Positions 1 to 8,125 of a stretch of 64,000 nt of DNA are shown piece after piece; the stretch's first letter is position 1, and each line of letters begins with the position of its first letter. The stretch covers positions 1 to 64,000 of the forward strand of contig NZ_CP043630.1 of assembly GCF_016804325.1 (NCBI RefSeq). The letters are read 5' to 3'. The notes beneath the pieces are model-generated. The model ran no database searches and had not been told where the DNA came from. It saw nothing but the letters and a program-made list of their open reading frames with translations. The position numbers and the translations under genes were made by a program. The DNA is from Methylobacterium aquaticum (lineage in GTDB: Bacteria > Pseudomonadota > Alphaproteobacteria > Rhizobiales > Beijerinckiaceae).

Positions 1-382
1 CATCAGCGCGGGTCACCGCGACTTTGCGGGCGAAAGTGACCGCGCGTCGGCAGGGCATCGGTCGACCGGCCTTCTCGGTTGGCCGCGATCTCCGCTTCTT
101 CGAGCTTGTGGCGCTTGGCGAGCGCTGTGTGAGCTGCGTTGCAGTAATCGCAGCCCATTGACGTTCGCGATCGCCAGAGGCGATCCGCTCACGCGTCGCA
201 GCGTCGAGTGTACCGCGTGCGAGCGCCCCGGAGAAGGCGAGCACGCCTTCAAGGCCGGCTGGGCTCTGCGCCAGAACCTTGTAGAGGTTCGGCACGACGC
301 CGAGTTTCTTACCTACGCCGTCGAGTAGGTCCTTGGCATTACCGGTCGCCGTGACCGGATCGACGGAAGCGATACGTTGCAT
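1..382 (-). CDS. AhpD/carboxymuconolactone decarboxylase-like protein, first read (cut by window edge, frame broken)
   Basis: Same gene as 38981-39532, described there. Here its 3' end lies outside the window, and four one-base differences between positions 50 and 185 break the frame. The intact version in the second read suggests sequencing error, not a pseudogene. Confidence 0.7.
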   Translation of the reverse strand, partial: MQRIASVDPVTATGNAKDLLDGVGKKLGVVPNLYKVLAQSPAGLEGVLAFSGALARGTLDAATRERIASGDRERQWAAITATQLTQRSPSATSSKKRRSRPTEKAGRPMPCRRAVTFARKVAVTRAD

Positions 383-426
383 AGTCAATCTCCTGATGAT
401 CGAGCAGTGACACGAAGCAGTGCAAG

Positions 427-953
427 TCAGCTGCGGCCGAGGCGGATCGCCTTGAGAGAGTCGATGGCGATCCAAAGCGAAATGGCGAGCAGGCCCACGT
501 CCTTGAGCAGGAACTGACCGATAGGAACGAGATGGCGGGGAAGCCGATCTCCGGGGCAGCAACTCCGGGCGTCGAGGCCATGAAGCTCAGCGTCGTCGTG
601 AAGAGGCCGGCTGAGAGGAAGCCTCCGAGCGCCGACAGCGCAGGATTGACGAGCCGCGCGGCGATGAGAGCGCCGATGCTGAGTTCCAGCACGCCCAGGA
701 GCGTTGAGAAGCCGCGCACGCTGAAGATGCTGTAGAACCAGCTCAACAGCGGGCTGTTGCTGACCAGCGGAACCAGCCCTTCCGCCTCGTACGCGGTGAA
801 CTTCATGCCGCCGAACCAGGCGTAGATGATCACGAGGGAGCCGTAGAGCGCCACACGGGTCAGGCGATCTGCGTGGCCATCGAACGCAACCAGCACATCG
901 GTGACTCTGCCCGGGTAGCCGCTTCGGCCAAACGTTTGGGAATGCAGAGGCAT
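427..953 (-). CDS. RclC/YkgB-like DUF417 membrane protein, first read (one-base deletion)
   Basis: Same gene as 39577-40104. A missing C near position 529 shifts the last third of the frame. The second read is intact. The start at 953 is preceded by a GGAG ribosome-binding site. Confidence 0.7.
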
Positions 954-1029
954 GGATTTTCTCCGTGGAGGAAGCTGTCGTGGTGGAGATGACGCACACC
1001 TCCACCGGTTGAGCGGAGGAGGATGACCG

Positions 1030-1344
1030 TTACCGCGCCGGAACTTCGATGCGAGCACCCCAGACGTTGATGGTCCGGGTAGCCGTCGTCTGAGCTTCTG
1101 ACGCCGTGATCGGAGGCCGTTCCGACGAGGAGGTGTAAGCGGTCCCTCGCCCCTTACTGCGCAGCGGAACAGCACCTTCACCGCTGCGCGAGGTGCTGGG
1201 CGCGCCGACTGGATGGCCGGCCTCCGGCCGGATGAACTCATGTCCCCAAGCAGCGAAGGTGCGGCTTTCCTGGGCGGCGGCCGGCAGCGTGGTGGCGGCG
1301 AGAGCGGAGGCGATCGCGAACGCGACGGTGGTCGGTGTGGACAT
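1030..1344 (-). CDS. Small exported protein, first gene of the redox operon (104 aa)
   Basis: The 104-residue protein has a clear N-terminal signal peptide (about residues 1-24, ending near AAA-QE), so it is probably periplasmic. The rest is Thr/Ser/Arg-rich with no recognised domain. AAGGAG lies just ahead of the ATG. It is the first gene of a leftward operon whose next genes encode a DUF417 membrane protein and an AhpD-like protein. In E. coli rclABC a small periplasmic protein (RclB) also accompanies the DUF417 protein RclC, but I see no sequence resemblance to RclB, so the parallel is only in gene layout. The same gene at 40181-40495 is identical in length. Confidence 0.65.
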   Translation of the reverse strand: MSTPTTVAFAIASALAATTLPAAAQESRTFAAWGHEFIRPEAGHPVGAPSTSRSGEGAVPLRSKGRGTAYTSSSERPPITASEAQTTATRTINVWGARIEVPAR

Positions 1345-1509
1345 GGTGGTCTCCTTTTTGCGTGAGCGGCCGTCGGCGCTGGGTTGTCAGGAGCAGAGTG
1401 CGATGCAGCTCACCCGGTAGGTTTGATATAAAACCAGTGAGACGGCCGCATGTGCGTTGGCGCACATGGTGTGATATCAAACAAGCAGGAGGCTGGGACC
1501 CGCGGGTGA

Positions 1510-2044
1510 GTGCCGCTCGCACGAGCGCTTGCTGAACCCATATGCATGAACCGGGTGCCGCTTCCTGTTTGGAACCACGACGTGTCCATGCCCTACAGAA
1601 TGACCCCCGACACGGCTGCAGCCATCGAGCGGGCCTGTATCTGTGTTGCCGTTCAGCGCGCTGCACGCGTGATCGGGCGCGAGTTCGATGCAGTATTCCG
1701 TAGCGTCGGGCTGTCAAACTGGCAGTTTACACTGCTCACCGTCCTTGCACTCGGCGATCCGCCGACCATGCGTGAGTTGGCCGAGGAGCTTGCCCTCGAC
1801 AAGAGCACTCTCACGGCCAACGTCAAATTGCTTGAGAAGCGCGGATTGATCGCGACCGAGTCCGACACCCATGACCCGACGTGCTCGGCGCGTGCGTCTG
1901 ACGGAGTCGGGCCGCGCTCTCCTCGATGCGACCATTCCGCTGTGGGAGAAAGCGCAGGCCAATTGTGTGGGTCGCGTGGGCATTGCGCAGGCTGGCTCGC
2001 TGCGGCGGACACTTGCGACGCTGTCGAGCCGTGGTCGTGAATGA
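1510..2044 (+). CDS. MarR-family regulator, first read (frameshifted)
   Basis: Same gene as 40661-41194. An extra C in the run near 1873 shifts the frame just after the winged-helix recognition region. The second read restores the normal MarR C-terminus, so this is most likely a read error. Confidence 0.75.
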
Positions 2045-2186
2045 ACACGAACTCTGCAATCCACTTTTGATGAAATAAAAGAGGCGTTACCTCGCTGATA
2101 TGCTGCGAGACATTGTAGTTTCTAAGTTTTTGTATGCTCCTACCATCATAACCGGCAAGTGAAGTCCGAAATGCGAAGAAAAATTT

Positions 2187-3650
2187 GTAATTACCCAGGG
2201 GGTCTGGCGCGGTGCACGAGCCGCCTGATCGTGTCGACGACGAGGCGAACGGCGGAAGCGATCAGGCGCGGATGGTCTTGAGGAGGGTGGCGAAGGTTTC
2301 GGCGCCCGTGAGGCGAGCGGTATCGACGATCGTGCGCACATCCGCTTCGCCTGCGGCCGCCCACATGGCCCGATAGCCGTTCGTCACCTTCCGCTGCACC
2401 ACGGCCGGGCGTAGCGCCCGCTCACACCCGTTGTTCGTGACCGCCACGCGGCCGGGATGGTCGAGGAAGACCAGGAGCTGATCGTGGGCTCGCCCGATCT
2501 TGGCTTGCAGAGCGCGGGTCAGATCGCAGCGGCTTTGGGCGGACAGGATGTCGGACAGCTGCCGCTCCAGCGCCCGGCGCTTGGCCGCTAGCGTCGAGGC
2601 CGCCAAGTCGCTGACGCGCTCGGCCAGGCTGAACACCGACCCGAGCCACAGCTGCAGGCGCAGCGGCACCGGGTCGTCACTCACCTCGACCGCGTAGGTG
2701 ACGTCGCGCGCCAGATGCGCCAGGCAGGTCTGGTGGCGCTCGCCGTGCCCCTGCTGGGCGGTGTAGCGGTCCGAGATCCACACGGCAGGCCGGTGCCCGT
2801 CCATCATCGCGTGCACCACCGCGGCGGCCCGCGTCGGGGCGGCGTGATGCACCACCGCCTCGTCCGAGCGGAAGACCCAGTGGTACGAGGTGCTGCCCTC
2901 GATGCGCACGCCCGTCTCGTCCGAGGCCACCACCGCGGCTCGGCGCAGCGCCGAGACCGCGGCTTCACGGCCTTCCACGAACCGACCCTGCGCCCGACGC
3001 AGCAGGTTCATCAGCCCGCCCTGGCTCAGAGTGAGCCCGAACAGGTCGGCCATCACCGCCTGCAGCCGCTCGTAGGAGAGGGCCTGAAAGGTTTTCAGGT
3101 AGGTCGCCACCGCGTGCAGGCGCGGCCCGAACGGCGTGCTGGCCGCTTCCTTCGGCACGGGGGCAACAACTCGAGTTCCGCAGGACGGGCAGCGCACCGC
3201 GAGCCGCTGATGCTGGGTGACGAGCGGCATCACCGCGGGCAACTCGATCTGCTCGCACACGCTGACGATCTCGGCCGGCAGGTCCGCCGCTAGGGCGCCG
3301 CCGCAGCAGGGGCACTGACCCGGGCGGTGGGCCACGACCTCGTCCGGATCGGGGCTGAGCGTGCGGCTATGCCCCTCGTGACCAGGCTTGGCGCCGCCGG
3401 GCTTGGCCTGCTCGCGCCGCTCCTTGCGATCGGTCGAGGGCGGCTTGGAGGAGGTGCGCGAGGTCTTCTCCGGGCGCTGCAGCCGCAGCACCAGCTCGAT
3501 CAGCTCCTCCTTGCTCAAACGCTCAAGATCGCTGCGGCCCATCTCACGAGGGAACCAGCGAAATCAGCTCTCGGCAAGAGGCCCCCGTGCGCCCCGCCCC
3601 AGCGCCCCACCGGCGTCACGCCAATGCCGGCCGCACCCCTGGGTAATTAC
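2187..3650 (-). mobile_element. IS66-family (ISBst12-type) insertion sequence, right arm of the composite transposon, first read
   Basis: The element is bounded by inverted ends GTAATTACCCAGGGG at 2187 and its complement ending at 3650. GTAA termini are typical of IS66. It is about 1464 bp with a single transposase gene. The bases outside (AAAAATTT on the left, TACGATGT on the right) do not match, so this copy alone has no target duplication. TACGATGT reappears beside the other IS copy at 37233-37240, which shows the two copies moved together. Confidence 0.9.
2262..3542 (-). CDS. tnpC: IS66-family transposase (TnpC type)
   Basis: The 426-aa protein has the usual IS66 order. An N-terminal Leu-rich helix comes first (residues 1-25), then a basic Ser/Pro linker with SSKPPSTDRK, then two Cys pairs (CPCCGG and CPSCGT). 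The DDE core includes the 'SDETGVR' strand and a late 'NNGCERALRP' block. No tnpA or tnpB is present, which matches the single-gene ISBst12 subgroup. It differs from the copy at 37350-38630 by one residue (Ile versus Val near the C-terminus). Confidence 0.9.
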   Translation of the reverse strand: MGRSDLERLSKEELIELVLRLQRPEKTSRTSSKPPSTDRKERREQAKPGGAKPGHEGHSRTLSPDPDEVVAHRPGQCPCCGGALAADLPAEIVSVCEQIELPAVMPLVTQHQRLAVRCPSCGTRVVAPVPKEAASTPFGPRLHAVATYLKTFQALSYERLQAVMADLFGLTLSQGGLMNLLRRAQGRFVEGREAAVSALRRAAVVASDETGVRIEGSTSYHWVFRSDEAVVHHAAPTRAAAVVHAMMDGHRPAVWISDRYTAQQGHGERHQTCLAHLARDVTYAVEVSDDPVPLRLQLWLGSVFSLAERVSDLAASTLAAKRRALERQLSDILSAQSRCDLTRALQAKIGRAHDQLLVFLDHPGRVAVTNNGCERALRPAVVQRKVTNGYRAMWAAAGEADVRTIVDTARLTGAETFATLLKTIRA

Positions 3651-3665
3651 TACGATGTCATTCAT
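3651..3665 (-). pseudogene. mucR: Severed start of the mucR-type gene, first read
   Basis: Read leftward this is ATG AAT GAC ATC GTA, the first five codons of the regulator whose body ends at 37240. The last 8 bases are the duplicated target of the IS66 transposon. See 36741-37240. Confidence 0.7.
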
Positions 3666-4060
3666 GTGCCTGGCCCTACTTGCTCACCCTTGTGCTACTC
3701 TAAGATAACGGGCGATTGGTTGGACGGGTCAAGCCTTGTTGCGAGGCATCAGCACGTATTTCTTTTGAGCGTGGATTTCGAATGGACCGAGGCTGTTCGG
3801 CTTTCGATGACGGCTGAGTCGGGCGGGGTCACCTTTCAAGCAGATCGACTGGCTGTGTGATCGCTCGCTGCCGCGCTTGTCGAGGAGCCAGCACCAGGCG
3901 GTTTCATGATCGATCGCGCGGTGGCGCCTTGAAATTCGTTCCCTGACGCAGCGTGCGCGGGGACACATCGCGCCGGTTGGCAGTTCCATATATTCCAATC
4001 ATCGAAAAGCAGGCGGGCCGCAGACACAGGCCTGCACAGCATCAGGAGCCAGAATACCAT
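3666..4060. other. Intergenic region, former mucR promoter side
   Basis: These 395 bp lie between the severed mucR start codon (leftward) and the 88-aa exported-protein gene (rightward), so they should carry two divergent promoters. No clear operator or hairpin was seen. Short antisense frames here have no family resemblance. Confidence 0.4.
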
Positions 4061-4327
4061 ATGAAGACCCGTATCGCTGCCGTCGTCACCGCGCTTGTCC
4101 TTGGCGTCGCCCCGATCTCGTCCGCCATGGCATTCGGCCCCGAGTTCCCGTTCGCGTCGTCCTCGCCCCGTGACGTCGAGACCACCGGTTCGATCGGTGG
4201 CCGCGCCAACACCAGCGTGCCGTTCTACGGCGCCTGCCCGATGAGCTCGGCCTCAGAGGGCAACGCCAACCAGCAGAACTTCCCGGTCAAGCAGTACGGC
4301 CAGACCGCCGGCGGACACCGCTGCTAA
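4061..4327 (+). CDS. Small exported protein (88 aa)
   Basis: The start is MKTRIAAVV at an ATG with CAGGAG about 13 bases upstream. An Ala/Val-rich signal peptide ends near AMA-F (residue 24-25). The mature part contains SSPRDVETTGSIGG, a phrase I associate with small secreted proteins of Methylobacterium (from memory), and two Cys. No enzymatic domain was seen. A 36-aa membrane peptide follows after 56 bases and may be co-transcribed. The function is unknown. Confidence 0.7.
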   Translation: MKTRIAAVVTALVLGVAPISSAMAFGPEFPFASSSPRDVETTGSIGGRANTSVPFYGACPMSSASEGNANQQNFPVKQYGQTAGGHRC

Positions 4328-4383
4328 CCGACGCAGCCACTGACGATCCTGGACCAACCATCCCGAACGGAAAGAACTCGACG

Positions 4384-4494
4384 ATGAGCGACATGAAGCT
4401 TCTGCGCGCCGTGTCCTACGGCATGATCGGTGTCCTGGCCGGTGGCCTCGCCATGACGGTCGTGGGTACTGCCAACGCCCTGATGGGTTTGTAA
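4384..4494 (+). CDS. Single-pass membrane peptide (36 aa)
   Basis: The frame runs from ATG at 4384 to TAA at 4494. The peptide begins MSDMKLLRAVSYGM and has one hydrophobic helix (about residues 13-33, Gly/Ala/Val rich). GGAAAG lies about 11 bases ahead of the start. It sits 56 bases behind the 88-aa exported protein in the same direction. It could instead be a signal-peptide-only fragment. It is identical in the second read (43535-43645). Confidence 0.5.
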   Translation: MSDMKLLRAVSYGMIGVLAGGLAMTVVGTANALMGL

Positions 4495-4800
4495 TAGAGA
4501 CGGAAGGGATGCCCGCGGGCGGCCCTTTTCCACGTTATGAGGACTCTTCCCCGATCGGCCGCGCGCGTGCCCCTACGCGGTGACAAGGTTCCGGCAACAC
4601 CTCTTACGCCGTCATTCACTGCGCTTCTTAGCCTGCGGTTCAAGGATGTCCGGCATTCTGCCTTCATGATCTCGGGGCTGGGAGGCAGAACCTGAGGCAA
4701 CCAGGCAATGACCTGGATGACAGAGCACAACGATACGGGAGATGGCCTCGTCCAGCTGGCAGCGACCGGTGGCGGGCCTTCTATCGTGGAGTGGAGGGCT
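4495..4800. other. Intergenic region downstream of two convergent units
   Basis: The stretch lies between the 36-aa peptide (rightward) and the HNH nuclease (leftward). A GC-rich inverted repeat, GCCCGCGGGC followed by GGCCCTTTT at about 4509-4530, may terminate the rightward unit. Nothing else was recognised. Confidence 0.4.
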
Positions 4801-5235
4801 TCAGGTGGTTGGGTACGGCCCCTGGAACAGATCGCCCATGGCCTTGCGCCGGAACAGCGTGCGCCAGCGGCGGCGCTGATGCTCGTCGCGGTCGTGCAGC
4901 ATGTGGCAGCGCTGGCAGAACGCCGCCAGGTTGGCGTCCTCGTTGTTGGCCGTATCGTGGTCGCGGTGAGCGGCAGCCAGCACCACCTTCGTGATGCGGA
5001 CTCGGGCGAGCAAATCCTCGTCACGCAGCCGCTGCCGAAGTCTGCGTCCCCGGCCGTCGCGCCAGCCCGATACCTCGGCATCCCACCACCGGCCGTCGCC
5101 GAGGTGGAAGACCCGCTGGAGGTGCGGACGGGCGCATTCCTCGCACCGGCCCCGGGCTCGGCGGAAGCGGATCGCATCGGAGAGCTGCGGCCAGTCGATG
5201 GGATAGAAGAAGCGGTGCTCCGGCCGGATCGGCAT
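4801..5235 (-). CDS. HNH endonuclease
   Basis: The 144-aa protein has a zinc-ribbon-type HNH arrangement: Cys pair C31-x2-C34 (CEEC), then AAHRDHDTANNED (about residues 88-100), then a second pair C107-x2-C110 (CQRCH) with H111. This is the ββα-metal layout of small stand-alone HNH nucleases, often found on plasmids and prophages. It probably cuts or nicks DNA, but the target is unknown. It faces away from the partition genes and appears to be a single-gene unit. The second read at 43953-44387 is identical. Confidence 0.8.
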   Translation of the reverse strand: MPIRPEHRFFYPIDWPQLSDAIRFRRARGRCEECARPHLQRVFHLGDGRWWDAEVSGWRDGRGRRLRQRLRDEDLLARVRITKVVLAAAHRDHDTANNEDANLAAFCQRCHMLHDRDEHQRRRWRTLFRRKAMGDLFQGPYPTT

Positions 5236-5540
5236 CCCTGCTCCCCGACTCGGCGGGCCTCCATGCTGAAGGAGAGCCTATCAAGCTCTACGGTTAAGCC
5301 TACCTTGCCGGATGGGCCTGCGGGCGTCGGCACGACCCTGACTCACAGGGCCCTCGTGGCTGGGAGGCACACGCCAAGCGACCTCGCAGCTATTCGAGCC
5401 CTTGGTCGTCGCTTGACGTCCTGATGGCCGCCGAGCGCGCTGCCGAGTGCCACCGGTGATCGTCAGCAAGGCGCTGGGCGGTCTCGCGATACGGAGGCGC
5501 GCTCAGATAGCCGCGAACATATGGATGCTAAAACAGTCAC
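5236..5540. other. Intergenic region upstream of the HNH gene
   Basis: The region separates the leftward HNH gene from the end of the partition operon. It should contain the HNH promoter. No strong repeat was seen before the par repeats begin at 5541. Confidence 0.35.
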
Positions 5541-5586
5541 TTATCTATAAGGTATCTGATAGCTACTAGTTAGCTATAAGATACCT
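5541..5586. repeat. Par-type repeat cluster I
   Basis: The cluster contains TATCTGATAGCTACTAG plus an inverted flank (GGTATCTGAT... ATAAGATACC). The core TATCTGATAGCTAC also occurs at 6719, 7395 and 36324. It overlaps the 3' end of the parB-like gene. It is a candidate centromere (parS) or replication iteron. Confidence 0.65.
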
Positions 5587-5945
5587 TTCCTATGCTCGCG
5601 TTGTAGCAGTTCCGTCGCCCGCTCGAACGCCTCGCCGAAGCCCCAGCCGTTCGCATCCGCGACTGCCGTGAAGGCGTCGATCGCTTCCTGCTTGGTCTTG
5701 ATGTTGAACTGGACGTTGCGGCCGGTCCGGCGGCGGCGCTGCTGCTTTGGCTGCAGCGTGTCAGGCTTCGCCTCAGCCTTCACTGGCTCGCGGCTCTTGA
5801 AGCCAGCCGCCTCAGCCGCCTCCTTCACCACTGACGGCTTCGGTTTGTCACCGGCCGGCTTGCCCTTGGCTTTGGCCCAGGCAGCCGGATCGAAGCTGTC
5901 CAGTTCGTCCCCGAAGCCGAGCGGTGCGCGTTCCTTGGCGGTCAT
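5574..5945 (-). CDS. Small ParB-like partition protein (ribbon-helix-helix type)
   Basis: The 123-aa protein has a long Ala/Lys/Pro-rich, probably disordered N-terminus. From residue 74 it has an RTGRNVQFNIKTK strand followed by two helices (EAIDAFTAVADANGW, FGEAFERATELLQ), which resembles a ribbon-helix-helix DNA-binding fold. The start overlaps the parA stop as TGATG, so translation is coupled. It is most likely the centromere-binding partner of the adjacent ParA, with the TATCTGATAGCTAC repeats on both sides as its sites. It has no classical ParB nuclease domain. Confidence 0.7.
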   Translation of the reverse strand: MTAKERAPLGFGDELDSFDPAAWAKAKGKPAGDKPKPSVVKEAAEAAGFKSREPVKAEAKPDTLQPKQQRRRRTGRNVQFNIKTKQEAIDAFTAVADANGWGFGEAFERATELLQREHRKGIL

Positions 5946-6631
5946 CAGGCGACCTCTCTCGCGGCCGCTGCCGCCTTAAGCTTCGCTACTACCTCGCCGG
6001 CGAACTCGCGGGCATTCTGGATCGCTTTGTCGAGGTTGCTGACCTGCGTGGCGGTGAGGTCCGAGAGCGTGCCGCCGTAGTCGAACAGGTCGCGGAAAGC
6101 GGCACGCTCGACGATCGCGGTTTCGAAGATCTCGATGCCCCCTGTTCTGAGCTGCTCGGACACGTTGCGGAGCGCGCGCGACGGGATCGCGGCGCTCGTG
6201 CGGGTCAGGACGACTGCATGCGGGATTTTGCGCCTCGACATCTTCTCCTGGTTCCGGATCAGCCGGATCGTCTTGGCACCGCCCTTGGCGTCCATCGAGG
6301 AGCCCTGGATCGGGATCACGACCAGGTCGGACATGCCGATTGCGTTCGAGACCATCAGGCTTGCCGTGCCCTCGAGGTCCACGATCACGAACTGTGACCC
6401 TTCCTCTGCCGCTTCGATCGCGTCGACCACACTATCCTCTGTCACGTCGCCGACGATCACGATGTTGTCCGGCTTCCCTGGCAGCTTCGCCCACTGCGAA
6501 ATCCACCGCTCGGGATCGGCATCGATGATCGTGACGGCGGCGCCTCGGGCGGCGAGTTCAGTCGCAAGCAGCAGCGCCGAGGTGGTTTTCCCAGCCCCGC
6601 CCTTTGGATTGGCGAAGGATATGACTGTCAT
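5945..6631 (-). CDS. parA: ParA-family partition ATPase (VirC1-like)
   Basis: The 228-aa protein has a deviant Walker A, KGGAGKTT, at residues 10-17, a switch region with IIDADPERW, and Walker B VIVDLEG. This is a small ParA of the type without an N-terminal HTH, close in size to VirC1. It should drive plasmid segregation with the overlapping small ParB-like protein. The start at 6631 is chosen because AGGAA sits at proper spacing; an ATG six bases upstream is possible. The promoter region carries par repeats at 6691-6746, which suggests autoregulation. Confidence 0.88.
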   Translation of the reverse strand: MTVISFANPKGGAGKTTSALLLATELAARGAAVTIIDADPERWISQWAKLPGKPDNIVIVGDVTEDSVVDAIEAAEEGSQFVIVDLEGTASLMVSNAIGMSDLVVIPIQGSSMDAKGGAKTIRLIRNQEKMSRRKIPHAVVLTRTSAAIPSRALRNVSEQLRTGGIEIFETAIVERAAFRDLFDYGGTLSDLTATQVSNLDKAIQNAREFAGEVVAKLKAAAAAREVA

Positions 6632-6690
6632 GAGCATTTCCTACGCGATTGAAATTCCAGGCGGAATGCCATTCGATCACAAACACCGTA

Positions 6691-6746
6691 ACAGATAGCT
6701 AACGGCTAGCGAAGCCCTATCTGATAGCTACCAGATAGCTATCTGG
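6691..6746. repeat. Par-type repeat cluster II (parA promoter)
   Basis: The cluster carries several GATAGCTA-type half sites, including TATCTGATAGCTACCAG and its mirror CAGATAGCTATCTGG, 60 bases ahead of parA. It is a candidate parS/operator. Confidence 0.7.
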
Positions 6747-6833
6747 CGGCTTGAGTGAGCACTGTCGAGCTTCGTGGACAGCTTGATGGTAGGTCTAATA
6801 TTTTTTGGTATAAGGTGGTATCAGGAGGTGGCC

Positions 6834-7085
6834 ATGGCAAAAAACACATCCGTCACGTTGGGTGACCATTTCACGGGGTTCATCGACCGCCAGGTCGAAG
6901 CGGGTCGCTACGGTTCGGCGAGTGAGGTGGTACGGGCGGGCTTGCGGCTGCTCGAAGAGCATGAGGCCAAAGTTCAGGCTCTCCAGGCCGCGATCCAGGC
7001 CGGCGAGGAGTCCGGGCCGGCGACCGCCTTCGATTTCGATGCGTTCATCGCCAGCAAACGCGCGCCTGCGTCAGAGCCGCAATGA
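6834..7085 (+). CDS. parD: ParD-family antitoxin
   Basis: The 83-aa protein starts [18 protein letters not shown], followed by [19 protein letters not shown], the ribbon-helix-helix signature of type II ParD/CopG antitoxins. The C-terminal tail ([11 protein letters not shown]) is the usual toxin-wrapping segment. AGGAGG lies seven bases ahead of the ATG. It overlaps the toxin start by four bases (ATGA). It should bind and neutralise ParE and repress the operon, helping to keep the plasmid. Confidence 0.92.
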   Translation: MAKNTSVTLGDHFTGFIDRQVEAGRYGSASEVVRAGLRLLEEHEAKVQALQAAIQAGEESGPATAFDFDAFIASKRAPASEPQ

Positions 7086-7375
7086 GCGGCTACGTCCTTA
7101 CGCCGGCAGCCCAGGCAGATGTTGCCGAGATCTGGGACTACACAGCAGAGCGGTGGAGCCGGGAGCAGGCAACAGCCTACATCCGTGCCATTCAGGAGGC
7201 CTGCGAGGATTTGGCATCTGGCATGCGGATCAGCCGGCCGGTCGATGTGAAACCTGGATATCTCAAAACCAACGTCAAATCGCACTTCGTCATATTCAGG
7301 CGGGACGACGCTGGGCTGGTTACCATGGTCCGTATTCTGCACAGCCGCATGGATGTGGAGCGACATCTCCGATAG
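7082..7375 (+). CDS. parE: ParE/RelE-superfamily toxin
   Basis: The 97-aa protein has [20 protein letters not shown] at the N-terminus and the late strand block [29 protein letters not shown], which is typical of ParE. ParE toxins poison DNA gyrase. It is translated from an ATGA overlap with parD. Together they form an addiction module beside the partition genes. Confidence 0.92.
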   Translation: MSGYVLTPAAQADVAEIWDYTAERWSREQATAYIRAIQEACEDLASGMRISRPVDVKPGYLKTNVKSHFVIFRRDDAGLVTMVRILHSRMDVERHLR

Positions 7376-7390
7376 CGAACAAATACCATG

Positions 7391-7416
7391 TAGCTATCTG
7401 ATAGCTACCAGATAAT
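7391..7416. repeat. Par-type repeat III
   Basis: TAGCTATCTGATAGCTACCA lies 16 bases after the parE stop. It shares 17 or more bases with the copies at 6719 and 36324, in the same orientation. Confidence 0.65.
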
Positions 7417-7512
7417 ACGGATCGTGTGCGGGGCTTGGATGGTCATGCCGTTTCCGAGGGAGCCGCTCCGGCCGTTCGGTAATGGTCGTTCTCGAAAGCC
7501 ACAGGAGCAGGC

Positions 7513-7734
7513 ATGTCAGAGACCGAGCCGCACACCTTCCAGGCCACCGAGTGGCTCGAGATCGCGCAGGAGGTCTCGCGCAACCACGGCTTCGGACCGC
7601 TCGCTCAGGCCGCGCCCGAGCACTGGCAGAAGGTGCTCGCCTGTCTGCGGGACCGGATGCGGCTCAGGGGCGTCACGCCGCCGTTCGGCTGGTGCAAGGA
7701 AATCACGGAGCAGGCCGGCCGTGGACAGGAGTGA
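7513..7734 (+). CDS. Hypothetical 73-aa protein
   Basis: The gene has ACAGGAGCAGGC ahead of its ATG. The protein is soluble and rich in Trp, Glu and Arg (EWLEIAQEVSRNHGF, HWQKVLACLRDRMRLRGVTPPFGWC), with helical character and no recognised family. It lies between the parDE operon and the candidate replication gene. It is identical in both reads, and codon use is normal for the backbone, so it is probably real. Confidence 0.55.
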   Translation: MSETEPHTFQATEWLEIAQEVSRNHGFGPLAQAAPEHWQKVLACLRDRMRLRGVTPPFGWCKEITEQAGRGQE

Positions 7735-7912
7735 CGGTCTCGCCAAGCTGATGCCAGCCGGCGCTCCGGGTCTACCGGCTATCCCACCCCTGAAAGGCCG
7801 CCAATCCCGCTAAAGTTTGACGAACCGTTGCCGTTCATGCCGAATGCGACCTTGGGCGGCTCGCATCCAGTGAGTCGCGCTTGAGGATCACCGCCGCGAC
7901 AGCAGCCACCTG

Positions 7913-7954
7913 AAAAAGCAAGACCCCGGAGGCCTGCCAGGGCCACCAGGGTCT
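7913..7954 (-). terminator. Rho-independent terminator (minus strand)
   Basis: A stem of about 14 bp with one mismatch and one wobble (7921-7954) is followed on the minus strand by TGCTTTTTC (7920-7912). There is no T-run on the plus side. Confidence 0.7.
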
Positions 7955-7989
7955 AGAGCCCCGAGGGGGCCAATCCGATGCATTGAACG
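7913..7989 (-). ncRNA. Candidate antisense (countertranscribed) RNA, about 77 nt
   Basis: On the minus strand a probable promoter (TTGACT, 18 bp, GATGAT) predicts a start near 7989. Transcription would end at a near-perfect 14-bp stem (AGACCC...GGGTCT and GGCC/GGCC, loop CTGGCA) followed by TGCTTTTTC. There is no protein gene on that strand for it to terminate, and the size matches plasmid copy-number antisense RNAs. That role is an inference from position, just upstream of the candidate replication gene. The terminator is the firm part and the promoter the weak part. Confidence 0.45.
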
Positions 7990-8125
7990 GCTCGGATCAT
8001 CCCCCGAAATCGCTGTGCGAGTCAATCTGAAAGCCATGCTTTCGGGGACGGGCTCGGCTTGCCTGTGACGGACCGCCCGACCGGCGGCGCCGAATGCTGA
8101 ACCGCGGCCCGACGAGGGCCGAACG

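Larger units (their letters stand above)
7735..8125. promoter_or_regulatory. Leader of the candidate replication gene
   Basis: This 391-bp leader contains, on the opposite strand, a -35-like TTGACT (8025-8020), a -10-like GATGAT (8001-7996) 18 bases further on, and a strong terminator at 7954-7913. These would make an antisense RNA (see next entry). No rightward promoter is obvious. Confidence 0.5.

Noticed and set aside
339..1241. A 300-codon version of the DUF417 protein
   Set aside because: The extra N-terminus runs back through the exported-peptide gene in another frame. The ATG at 953 has a proper ribosome-binding site and gives the family's normal length.
2715..3293. A 192-codon His/Arg-rich frame opposite the IS66 transposase
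   Set aside because: It is a shadow of the transposase frame with no ribosome-binding site.
4416..5333. A 305-codon leftward frame over the HNH gene
   Set aside because: It overlaps the HNH frame completely, is Arg/Ser low-complexity and is broken in the second read.
5541..5586. CRISPR-like repeats
   Set aside because: The TATCTGATAGCTAC repeats are few, irregularly spaced and located at the par and parDE genes. They are partition or iteron type, not a spaced array.
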